DNA from: Stratiformator vulcanicus | GTDB lineage: Bacteria > Planctomycetota > Planctomycetia > Planctomycetales > Planctomycetaceae | Assembly: GCF_007744515.1 (NCBI RefSeq) | Contig: NZ_CP036268.1 | Span: 62,001-126,000, forward strand | DNA length: 64,000 nucleotides | Direction of reading: 5' to 3' | Part shown: positions 43,304 to 50,200 of the stretch, piece by piece | Layout: each line of letters starts with the position of its first letter | Numbering within the stretch: position 1 is the stretch's first letter | Position numbers and translations under genes: made by a program | Notes under the pieces: model-generated | Database searches by the model: none | The model's input: the letters and a program-made list of their open reading frames with translations, nothing else | Told to the model about the DNA's origin: nothing

Positions 43304-45400
43304 ATGTCGCGTCGAAAGCCGAAGAGTGAGCAGCCCCGGCAGTCCGCCGAGGCACAGCCGGAGTCTTCGCGGGCGAAGGTGTGGATGTGGATCGCACCCG
43401 CATTATTCGCCTTGCTGGCCGGCGGCGCGGTGGTCGGATCGAATCTGCCGGGCAGCACCGACGCGAAATCGGGTGGGGATGACAACTCGGACATCGCATC
43501 CGCTTCGTTTCCCGCGACCAAGCCGAAGCCCCAGTCCGTGCCGAACACCGCGGCGAGCCTGCAAGCCCGCATCCAGCAGGCCGTTCGGACAAATCCACGT
43601 TTCGACTCCCACGGTTGGATGGTCCTTTGGAACGAGACGCCCGAGGTCTTCGCAGAATTCGCCGGGGCCTCGAAGCCGCTCGACGACTACAGCAATATCC
43701 GTCCCGCCGACTACAAGAAGCCGGCGGCGTGCGTCGACTGTCACCCGCAGCAGTTCCAGAAGTGGTCGGAGCATCCGCACGCGAAGATGAACCGCACCGC
43801 CTCGGCGGAGACGATCGTCGCCGAGTTCGACGGCTCTTCGATCGACTACCAGGGCGGCACGATCACCGCCTATCAGGACGGCTCCGATCGCCTCATTCGC
43901 ACTGAGAAGGACGACGTCCGCCGCGAGTATCGCGTCACCCGCACGATCGGCTCCCGGTTCTATCAGTACTTCGTGGGGGTACTCACGTCCGGCACGCCGA
44001 TCCCGACGCTCGACGAAACCCCTGGCGAAAGCACGACCGAACTCGTCTTGCCGGTCGGCTGGCAAATTTCCAAGAGGCGCTGGCTCCCCGTCTATGACGT
44101 GTTCGACTTCATGGACTACGACGACCCAGAAGCGGTCAACGGGAAGCCGAACCCGTTCGACACCTACGTCAATTTTCAGCCGAAGGCCTACTACGAGCGC
44201 TGCGGCGAATGCCACACGACGTCGCCCGAGGCGTACCGCATGCTCGTCGATACGCAGGCGGGCGAAATCGGACGCGAGTGGTATCACGTCTCGCTGAAGG
44301 AGCATCTCGCCGACGGGATCGAGCCGATGTTCCCCGGCATCTCCGCTGAGGCTCCCCGAGTGACCGAACGGGACAAGCTGCCCGGTTTCATTCAGACGCT
44401 GGAACAAAGCTATTCGGCCGATCACGCCGTCACGCTCGGCATCAGCTGCGAGGCGTGCCACTTCGGCGGGCGAGAGCACGTCGATTCGGAAGGCAAGATG
44501 CCGCCCCGCTTTCTCGCGTCGGCCCCTCACGTGTTGCCCGTTCAGCCGCACAAGCACGACGTCGGGCGGTCGGTCGGCAACGTCAACCAACTGTGCTCGC
44601 GCTGTCACGCCGCCTACCGCAATCTGCTGCCGAGCGGCGGGCTGCACAAGAACTCCGGCGAGTTCCGCGACGCTACGCACGGCCCCTGCTACAGCGCGAT
44701 GAAATGCACCCACTGCCACGACCCGCATACCGCGACCGGGCTGGAGTGGCCGAAGACGCCCGCTCAGGACGACCAGAGCTGCCTTGCCTGCCACGAGCAC
44801 TACTCAAGCGACGACGCACTCGTGGCCCACACCAAACACCCGGTCGGCAGCAGCGGTTCGAACTGCATGAACTGCCACATGCCGAAGGTGGTCGAAGGCC
44901 TCGAAGACGTCGTCCGCTCCCACCGCATCTCGTCGCCGAACGACCGGCAGGTCATCGAAAGCGGCGGCCTTAACGCCTGCAACCTGTGCCACCTCGACCA
45001 ATCGATCGACTGGACCGTGGCCAAACTCGGTGACTGGTACGGCTTGCGCTATGACGAGCCGCAGATCGCGAAGAACTACCAAAGCAGGACCGCCCCGCTC
45101 AGCCGCGTCTGGCTGCAGCACGACGACTACCCGGTCCGCCTCGCCGCAATCGGGGCGGCCAAGCGTCACGATGCGAAGTGGCTCGCCCCCGACATCGCCG
45201 CCAATCTCGACACCGGATTCTTGATCAATCGCCAGTTCGCCCAAGACACGCTCGAACACCTGCTCGACGTCGACCTCCACGCCGCAGGCTACGACTTCTG
45301 GATGACCCCGGCGGAGCGCAAGCAAACCCTCCCCGCCATCCGCCGACGCCTCGCCGAAGCAGTCCGGCAAGATAATCCGAGCACCGCCAGCGAGGACTAA
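43304..45400 (+). CDS. Octaheme c-type cytochrome, membrane-anchored
   Basis: 698 aa. A basic cytoplasmic start and one helix (WMWIAPALFALLAGGAVVGS, about residues 28-47) anchor it. Eight CXXCH haem motifs are visible in order: CVDCH, CGECH, CEACH, CSRCH, CTHCH, CLACH, CMNCH and CNLCH. The arrangement resembles the cytochrome c-554 / doubled-CXXCH multihaem families used in planctomycete periplasmic electron transfer. The C-terminal 120 residues lack haem sites and look like a HEAT-type helical tail (YPVRLAAIGAAKRHDAKWL). It is the only plus-strand gene between 39.5 and 50.2 kb, and its high GC and codon use are chromosomal, unlike the flanking modules. Confidence 0.9.
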   Translation: MSRRKPKSEQPRQSAEAQPESSRAKVWMWIAPALFALLAGGAVVGSNLPGSTDAKSGGDDNSDIASASFPATKPKPQSVPNTAASLQARIQQAVRTNPRFDSHGWMVLWNETPEVFAEFAGASKPLDDYSNIRPADYKKPAACVDCHPQQFQKWSEHPHAKMNRTASAETIVAEFDGSSIDYQGGTITAYQDGSDRLIRTEKDDVRREYRVTRTIGSRFYQYFVGVLTSGTPIPTLDETPGESTTELVLPVGWQISKRRWLPVYDVFDFMDYDDPEAVNGKPNPFDTYVNFQPKAYYERCGECHTTSPEAYRMLVDTQAGEIGREWYHVSLKEHLADGIEPMFPGISAEAPRVTERDKLPGFIQTLEQSYSADHAVTLGISCEACHFGGREHVDSEGKMPPRFLASAPHVLPVQPHKHDVGRSVGNVNQLCSRCHAAYRNLLPSGGLHKNSGEFRDATHGPCYSAMKCTHCHDPHTATGLEWPKTPAQDDQSCLACHEHYSSDDALVAHTKHPVGSSGSNCMNCHMPKVVEGLEDVVRSHRISSPNDRQVIESGGLNACNLCHLDQSIDWTVAKLGDWYGLRYDEPQIAKNYQSRTAPLSRVWLQHDDYPVRLAAIGAAKRHDAKWLAPDIAANLDTGFLINRQFAQDTLEHLLDVDLHAAGYDFWMTPAERKQTLPAIRRRLAEAVRQDNPSTASED

Positions 45401-45518
45401 CGCACTCCCCCGCTCATCACCGGGCCGGGCTGTTAGCACTTAGCTGTTAGCTTCGGAATAAAAAAGCTAATCGCTAAACGCCTCTCGTCCGCGGTCGGCG
45501 TTTCTGTTGCGACAATGT

Positions 45519-45671
45519 GTGCCACTGCGGACTCGTTCCGCAGTGCTGCGACCAGAGAAGACTTACCACGCCGTTGCATAGTCGCCCCCGTTCCAAGGGG
45601 ACTTGCGACGTTGCAATCACGGATAACGCTATAAGAGGGAGCCGCACTGCGGGACCAGCCCGCAGTGGCAC
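45519..45671. repeat. 153-bp palindromic repeat, GTGCCACTGCGG family
   Basis: Starts GTGCCACTGCGGACTCGTTC-CGCAGTG and ends CACTGCGGGACCAGCCCGCA-GTGGCAC; the two ends are inverted. Inner arms GTTGCATAGTCGC and GCGACGTTGCAATC also pair approximately. A lone end of this family (CACTGCGGGACGAGCCCGCAG) occurs at 47218-47246. It lies between the cytochrome stop and the stop of the 45679 gene. Confidence 0.8.
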
Positions 45672-45678
45672 CGGGCGG

Positions 45679-46410
45679 CTAATTCGGAGGACGAGACCAT
45701 TGTTCGACTTCGCTTGGTAGGACCGGCCCGAGTGGCGGCAGCGGGGGGAAGTCGAACAGGCTCGGCTTGGGCTTCACCGGCTTGTCGGGGGCGACGAGAA
45801 GCGGGTCGGGGATTTCGCCGGTCTTCTGGTAATGCTCCCAGTTGTGGTGCAGGTCGTCGATCTTCTCGAACCGCCCATAAATCGCCGGCAGCGAGACGCC
45901 GCAGTGCCGGTCGAGGTCCCCCGTCGTCGGCCGCCCGCCCCCCAGGTACTCCCGCACCTCGCCGTAGGCATCAAGAATCTGCTTCAATGTGAATGCACTC
46001 GTTAAATGCGTCACCCGTTCGGAGTTCAGCCCCGCGTCCCGCTTCAGTCCGGACCACCCGTCGCGCGGGCAATAGCGCGGAATCGTCTCAGGGCTGATCC
46101 CCGCCCAGCTGCAAAACTCTATCTTTGACGGCTCGCGATTCCCGGTCTCCTCGACGAATTTTTTAAGCCGGCCCGCGAGCATCGCCCGGCTCCACTTCTT
46201 CGCCCCCCGTTTGGTGTTGCCGGAACTGCCGAGCTGCTGCAGCCACGCCGTGCGGACGAGCTCGCCCCAGCCCCCATCCGGAAAATGCCGCCCGACGGTG
46301 TTCTTCCCGACCCTCATCCGCCGACGAAAATCGAGATGCGTCATCGCCACCCCCGGCAACCCCACATACTCCTGCATCTTCCGAATCAACGTCGCCCGCG
46401 TGTATCGCAT
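45679..46410 (-). CDS. Helix-turn-helix repeat protein (homing-endonuclease-associated repeats)
   Basis: 243 aa. Three similar helical units are visible with a terminal Trp/Leu pattern: VGKNTVGRHFPDGGWGELVR, ISPETIPRYCPRDGWSGLKR and VSLPAIYGRFEKIDDLHHNW. These recall the repeats that accompany HNH homing endonucleases, here without a nuclease domain. The tail (KPVKPKPSLFDFPPLPPLGP) is proline-rich and probably disordered. DNA binding is inferred. The protein may be a relative of the 48834 product, which has similar repeats. It starts in a region dense in repeats. Confidence 0.6.
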   Translation of the reverse strand: MRYTRATLIRKMQEYVGLPGVAMTHLDFRRRMRVGKNTVGRHFPDGGWGELVRTAWLQQLGSSGNTKRGAKKWSRAMLAGRLKKFVEETGNREPSKIEFCSWAGISPETIPRYCPRDGWSGLKRDAGLNSERVTHLTSAFTLKQILDAYGEVREYLGGGRPTTGDLDRHCGVSLPAIYGRFEKIDDLHHNWEHYQKTGEIPDPLLVAPDKPVKPKPSLFDFPPLPPLGPVLPSEVEQWSRPPN

Positions 46411-46468
46411 CGTCTCGTCCGGCTGGGGTGAAGTGTCACCTATACCGAACCGGTTGCGCGGCGAGAGA

Positions 46469-46529
46469 AGCTGTCAGCTATCAGCCGTCAGCTTCATTGC
46501 TTGCTGAGAGCCGACAGCCGACAGCTGAT
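46469..46529. repeat. Imperfect inverted repeat, CAGCTATCAGC type
   Basis: AGCTGTCAGCTATCAGCC on the left pairs with the right-hand GCCGACAGCTGATAGCCG region. The arms flank a CTTCATTGCTTGCTGAGAG loop. It lies immediately upstream of the 45679 gene. Confidence 0.6.
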
Positions 46530-46643
46530 AGCCGCACGAGTCAGCATGAGCCGCTTGGGCGCTGGCCCCGGTTGCGTGGGGGAAACTGTCGGCTTTCCCT
46601 GATGAGCGAATCGCTGAGAGCCGGTCGCCAGGAGTTCGAACAG

Positions 46644-46758
46644 GGGTGGCCTACCCGCCCCTCCGGCGGGCATGAGCGTCCGGCCCGATCACGTCCAGGC
46701 CGTCGAGGAATGATGGCACCTCCGCCCTCATGCCCACCTCAGGGTGGGCATGCCACCC
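46644..46758. repeat. Palindromic repeat with GGGTGGC ends
   Basis: Left GGGTGGCCTACCCGCCCCTC and inner CATGAG. Right CTCATGCCCACC, followed by CAGGGTGGGCATGCCACCC. The GGGTGGC/GCCACCC ends are those of the other palindromic families, but the interior is unrelated. Confidence 0.65.
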
Positions 46759-46956
46759 GCCGGGGGCGGCTCGCCCCCGCAGAGTGCGCTTCACTGGCAG
46801 CTTGCACGGTTTCCACTTCGACCGTCCCCTCGTCACGGATTGCCTCACGGAATCGACTGCCATCGGTTTGGTTAAACCAACGCCGGAGCCGTATGGAAAC
46901 GCTGCAACCTGCAAGTCAGCCACCAGATGCGCGGGCAAGCTGCCCCCGGCACCCGC

Positions 46957-46972
46957 GCTCGTTATCCAGAAT
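46957..46972 (-). other. attC-like spacer repeat, copy 3 (partial)
   Basis: Only the right end of the repeat is left (CGTTATCCAGAAT), followed by GAAAATGGTCAAAGCCAGCC-type sequence and palindromic copy C as in the full copies. The ATAACTAGTG half has been lost. Confidence 0.5.
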
Positions 46973-47014
46973 GAAAATGGTCAAAGCCAGCCCGGCTGCG
47001 GACACCGCGACCGC

Positions 47015-47166
47015 GGGTGGCCCGGCCGATTCTCGGCCGGGTGCCGAAAGGCACAAGATGTCGTTCGAGAACCTCCCGTTGTATTCGAGACGGATCAGTC
47101 AGTGGAACGGTTTCGAACAACATCCCGTCGCTTCGCGACCCGGCCGTGTTCACGGCCGGGCCACCC
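47015..47166. repeat. 152-bp palindromic repeat, GGGTGGCCCGGCC family, copy C
   Basis: Ends GGGTGGCCCGGCC and GGCCGGGCCACCC are perfectly inverted. The interior is nearly identical to copies A and B, with scattered substitutions. It is preceded by the same GGCTGCGGACACCGCGACC block as copies A and B. Confidence 0.9.
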
Positions 47167-47256
47167 GCGGTGGCATAACCTGTGCAACGCTCACTCGGAC
47201 CGGCATGCTGAACACAGCACTGCGGGACGAGCCCGCAGTGGCACCTGGCGCGGCAA

Positions 47257-47718
47257 CTACTCTGACATCTCCGAAAACAATTTTGTCGCAGCGGTCTGAA
47301 TCTCGTCTGGAGTCAATTCACACAATTTCGTTGAGATACCCCACTCATGCCCGAATGGATCACGAACGCGCGCAAATCTTTCGCCCCAGAACATGTCAAC
47401 TGGGGCCATTAAAACGGTTGAGTCATTATCTATCATGGTTTTGACCATCGCGTCGCAATCATTAACGTACAGATGGATCGCGACAGTTGTGCCACCAAGT
47501 CGTGCGGGGCTTGGAGTGCCGCCGTGTCCTGGAAGCTCCTCACTTACAAAGAACCGTGCGCTGCCGATACGAAATTCGCAGTGCATCACACGCCCATCCG
47601 GCATATTAAGGAGCAAGTGCGGATCAACTCTGAACACGCGCGAGTAGAACGCGACAGCCTTTGCGGCGTCCGTGATGCTTAGGTATGGGACGAATTCGCA
47701 TGTCGGAGATGACTGCAT
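47257..47718 (-). CDS. VOC (glyoxalase/bleomycin-resistance fold) protein, PhnB-like
   Basis: 153 aa. A VOC metal-fold protein: FVPYLSITDAAKAVAFYSRV at the N-terminus, MPDGRVMHCEFRIGSARFFV near 40, TTVAIHLYVNDCDAMVKTMI near 75 and the closing FWGERFARVRDPFGHEWGIS near 110. The pattern DPFGHEWGIST and the paired-repeat layout are those of the PhnB-like/DUF1428-type subgroup. It could bind a small molecule or metal, and no resistance function can be claimed. It sits 47 bases downstream of an attC-like repeat (47766-47819). Confidence 0.88.
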   Translation of the reverse strand: MQSSPTCEFVPYLSITDAAKAVAFYSRVFRVDPHLLLNMPDGRVMHCEFRIGSARFFVSEELPGHGGTPSPARLGGTTVAIHLYVNDCDAMVKTMIDNDSTVLMAPVDMFWGERFARVRDPFGHEWGISTKLCELTPDEIQTAATKLFSEMSE

Positions 47719-47765
47719 ATTGAACGAAACAATCTGGGTATTAAATGTGATGTAGGCTTAGCGGC

Positions 47766-47819
47766 ATAACTAGTGTTTATCAGGAATGATTCCGAATAAC
47801 GTGCGCACGTTATTCGGAA
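47766..47819 (-). other. attC-like spacer repeat, copy 4
   Basis: ATAACTAGTGTTTATCAGG then an exact palindrome ATTCCGAATAACGTG/CACGTTATTCGGAA at 47789-47819. The sequence after it on the plus strand diverges from the other copies because another palindromic repeat (47851-48021) has inserted. Confidence 0.62.
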
Positions 47820-47850
47820 CAAACTTGGCCGAAACCGGCCGGGCAGCGGC

Positions 47851-48021
47851 GGGTGGCTGGGGACGGGCGCGATTAAGAACAATGCTCATTTTGCGTGGTT
47901 GCCTTCGCCAATCTCAAACCGCCCGCCCCCAGTCTGTGGTTTGATCGTGGTCGACGTCTTGCATTGCAGTCACCACCCCGCGCTCAACTGGGGGCGACTA
48001 AAGGGTCGTCCCCAGCCACCC
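47851..48021. repeat. Palindromic repeat, GGGTGGCTGGGGACG family, copy 1
   Basis: Begins GGGTGGCTGGGGACGGG and ends GGTCGTCCCCAGCCACCC, inverted ends of 15-17 bases. It appears to have landed inside a GGGTGGCCCGGCC-family element, replacing its left arm; the right half of that element continues at 48022-48125. A second copy is at 49896. Confidence 0.75.
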
Positions 48022-48125
48022 GCCGTTCGAGAACCTCCCGGTGTATTCGAGGCGGATAAGTCAGCGGAACGGTTTCGAACAACATCCCGTCGCTTTGCGA
48101 CCCGGCCGTGTTCACGGCCGGGCCA
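48022..48125. repeat. Right half of a 152-bp palindromic repeat (copy D, truncated)
   Basis: GTTCGAGAACCTCCCGGTGT through GGCCGTGTTCACGGCCGGGC-CAC matches the right two thirds of copies A-C. The left GGGTGGCCCGGCC arm is missing and replaced by the element at 47851-48021. Confidence 0.8.
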
Positions 48126-48143
48126 CGGCGAACGACTTCAATT

Positions 48144-48755
48144 TCATGAATCCGCGCGGCCCGCGGCTCCGTGTGCAACGCATTGTTCTGCATCCTCTGA
48201 GGTGCCAGACAAGCCTGCGCCATCGACGAGATTGGGCATCAGGGCGAAGAATTGATCACACCGGTCAATTACCGTTGCCATGTCGTCCGTTCGGAAAACT
48301 TCGGTGTGCAATTGGTCGCAGCAAAATGTTGCACAGTCGATTGCCGTCCGTTCCCAAAGCCGTTTGCACGGCCATGTTTTCAAGACGGTTGCGAACGGCG
48401 CGGAACATTTGTGCGAACGTAGACGGTCGTTGATATTTGTAGCGAATCCAACCTTGAAACGACCGGGATCGTGTTCCGGTTCGAGTTGGATTAGATAAAA
48501 GACACCGTAGTCAATCCCCGGCGTAGTTCCATCATCGTCAGATTCGTCAGCGCCAGCGGTTTGTCTCGAAGCAACATCGGTTTGGAGGGTTTGAAAGTCA
48601 TCCATCGAGATGTACGCGATGGCCTGCCCATTGTGATTCGCACTCTGTTCCTTGAAGGTTTCGATCCCAAGTCGGCGAAGGATCTTGAAGACGGCCTGTT
48701 TCCCGTAGCCGACCGCGTGAGCGGCATCGATCACTGAGATTTGGTCGTCAATCAT
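48144..48755 (-). CDS. GIY-YIG nuclease-like protein with helix-turn-helix start
   Basis: 203 aa from ATG 48755; an alternative start at 48809 adds 18 residues. Residues 5-30 (ISVIDAAHAVGYGKQAVFKI) resemble an excisionase/MerR-type HTH. Residues 85-145 resemble a GIY-YIG domain of the T5orf172 kind: YGVFYLIQLEPEHDPGRFKV, then GFATNINDRLRSHKCSAPF and KRLWERTAIDCAT, giving the Tyr, the KVG, the Arg and the Glu expected at the active site. It is separated by 78 bases from the upstream nuclease-like gene on the same strand and may be co-transcribed. Function could be mobile-element or phage related. Confidence 0.65.
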   Translation of the reverse strand: MIDDQISVIDAAHAVGYGKQAVFKILRRLGIETFKEQSANHNGQAIAYISMDDFQTLQTDVASRQTAGADESDDDGTTPGIDYGVFYLIQLEPEHDPGRFKVGFATNINDRLRSHKCSAPFATVLKTWPCKRLWERTAIDCATFCCDQLHTEVFRTDDMATVIDRCDQFFALMPNLVDGAGLSGTSEDAEQCVAHGAAGRADS

Positions 48756-48833
48756 GTGTAATGTCGTGCCTTGGATGCAGAACGACGGCTGTAACGGGGC
48801 CGCTGCCAAAAAGTTATGATTTCAAAACTGGTG

Positions 48834-49634
48834 TTATCGGCGGCTCCCGTTCATCGCTTGGTTATCCCGCCATTCTCGCAACACGTCTTCCAGTGCCACG
48901 ACGGGAATGGACTGAAGGTCGCGGTTGTTGCGCCAGCAAATACAAATGCAGTCGGCATCCAAATCGTGACCATGTTGAATGTAGTTTGAGCTTTCGTATT
49001 CGAACTCCGCAAGAATGATTTCGCCGTTTCGTTCCAATTCTGCATCGGGAAAATCAGCACGTACGGATCGGATGCGATACTCTAGACGGTCGGCCATCAA
49101 CGAAAACAGAATTATCGTCTCCATTTCGTTTTGTGGCTCGAATTTGAGAACGGAGTCGAAACAAAGAGGTTTTCTGATCGTCTTTTGGCTCGATGGATTT
49201 CGAGGTGGCGCAACCGAAAACTCAAACGAGTCAGCGTGTTTTTCGGTGAAGTACGACTTGACTTGGGTCCATGTTCCCCAACGCAATCTATATGGACGTA
49301 CTGAGAACTTTGAGCTTGCGCCGAATTCTGTCTGTCCGGGAATTTTCTGAATTTGATTTGCGACCCTGATGAACTCCTCAGTCAGTTGGGCGACCGTGTA
49401 GGGTTGCTGAGGTGGGGGGGTGTTTTTATTTGGCTCAAATCCAGCGTCTTCTATGGCCGAAGACCAATTCCCATACTGGTACAGAACTTGGTGCAACGTC
49501 GGCAAATCATTCGTTTGAGCATGCGATTTGTATTCGTTCTGTGTGGGCGGACGTCCCATTTTCGCGTGCAGTTCACGGATCGCAATTCTCGCGGCATTCT
49601 TAAGGTCGGCGATGTCATTGCGATGTATTGGCAT
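48834..49634 (-). CDS. Homing-repeat protein with putative PD-(D/E)XK-like C-terminal domain
   Basis: 266 aa. Two N-terminal repeats of the type found with HNH homing endonucleases are visible: GRPPTQNEYKSHAQTNDLPT with YGNWSSAIEDAGF, and IPGQTEFGASSKFSVRPYRL with WGTWTQVKSYF. The C-terminal part (about 165-260) reads METIILFSLMADRLEYRIRS, FPDAELERNGEIILAEFEYE and HGHDLDADCICICWRNNRD. The E-x-E after a hydrophobic strand and the later D-x-x-x-W pattern suggest a restriction-endonuclease-like fold, a tentative reading. It is AT-richer than chromosomal genes here and lies 15 bases from the attC-like repeat at 49649. Confidence 0.6.
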   Translation of the reverse strand: MPIHRNDIADLKNAARIAIRELHAKMGRPPTQNEYKSHAQTNDLPTLHQVLYQYGNWSSAIEDAGFEPNKNTPPPQQPYTVAQLTEEFIRVANQIQKIPGQTEFGASSKFSVRPYRLRWGTWTQVKSYFTEKHADSFEFSVAPPRNPSSQKTIRKPLCFDSVLKFEPQNEMETIILFSLMADRLEYRIRSVRADFPDAELERNGEIILAEFEYESSNYIQHGHDLDADCICICWRNNRDLQSIPVVALEDVLREWRDNQAMNGSRR

Positions 49635-49648
49635 TGGCTCTACGTGGG

Positions 49649-49703
49649 ATAACTAGTGTTTATCAGGAACCATTCCGAATAACGTGCTCACGTTATTCGG
49701 AAT
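49649..49703 (-). other. attC-like spacer repeat, copy 5
   Basis: ATAACTAGTGTTTATCAGG then the palindrome ATTCCGAATAACGTG/CACGTTATTCGGAAT at 49672-49703, followed by GAAAATGGTCAAAGTCGGCC as in the other copies. It separates the 48834 gene from the integrase fragment. Confidence 0.62.
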
Positions 49704-49769
49704 GAAAATGGTCAAAGTCGGCCGGGCTGCGGACGCCGTGACTGCCGCGGTTAAGTCCATGCCCGTCCA

Positions 49770-50009
49770 TCATTGCCGTCCCAACATCCCGCTGCAATCC
49801 GATAAGCTGTACCCAAGCAGCTCCTGCACGGTTCGGATATCGTCACCGGCTTCGATCAGGTGTGTCGCGAACGAGTGCCGGAATGTGTGGGCGACGGGTG
49901 GCTGGGCCCACGCGTTCGAGGGAAATTTTAAGCCAACGAACTCTGCACGTCTCCGCACTGCATCGACCGCCCTCAGCGCTACTCTGACCGGGGGCCATTG
50001 CAACAGCAA
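49770..50009 (-). pseudogene. Fragment of an integron-type tyrosine recombinase
   Basis: The recognisable part is 28 codons at 49812-49895: [20 protein letters not shown] followed by RTVQELLG. This is the box II HxxR region of tyrosine recombinases, in the wording typical of integron integrases. The preceding residues (49896 on) translate the palindromic repeat at 49896-50061, which has cut the gene. After ELLG the frame loses family character and the catalytic Tyr is absent, so the protein cannot be active. It is oriented like the cassettes, as in reverse-type integrons described in some planctomycetes and spirochaetes. Confidence 0.7.
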
Positions 50010-50061
50010 CCTAGACTCTCGCTCGCTGGGGGCGGCTCTACGAGACCGTCCCCAGCCACCC
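49896..50061. repeat. Palindromic repeat, GGGTGGCTGGG family, copy 2, inside the integrase relic
   Basis: Begins GGGTGGCTGGGCCCACGCG and ends GACCGTCCCCAGCCACCC. The ends match the copy at 47851-48021. Its left boundary coincides with the loss of integrase similarity, so insertion or recombination at this element removed the N-terminal coding part. Confidence 0.7.
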
Positions 50062-50200
50062 GCCGTTAGCGATCGACTCCTATGGAGTAACCGAGTCTGG
50101 CAATGTCCGGGAACCTTTCCGGGCCCGTTGGCATCTGAACGTCAGATACTGTTCACTGAGATTGTTCAGTTTCCCCCTCGGCTCTTTGGGAAAGTTCGCC

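Larger units (their letters stand above)
46411..47256. other. 846-base repeat-rich region without a supported gene
   Basis: Contains, in order: an inverted GCTGTCAGCTATCAGCCGTC block near 46469-46529; the palindrome 46644-46758; a partial attC-like repeat at 46957-46972; the 152-bp repeat copy C; and a CACTGCGGG hairpin at 47218. The stretch 46790-46950 may be gene debris, but no family is recognisable. Long ORFs drawn through it merely translate the repeats. Confidence 0.6.

Noticed and set aside
43403-44800. 465-aa minus-strand frame antisense to the octaheme cytochrome
   Set aside because: Shadow frame; the plus strand has eight CXXCH motifs and a membrane anchor.
46428-47444. 338-aa plus-strand frame in the repeat-rich gap
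   Set aside because: Crosses three different palindromic repeats and an attC-like fragment; composition is repeat-derived.
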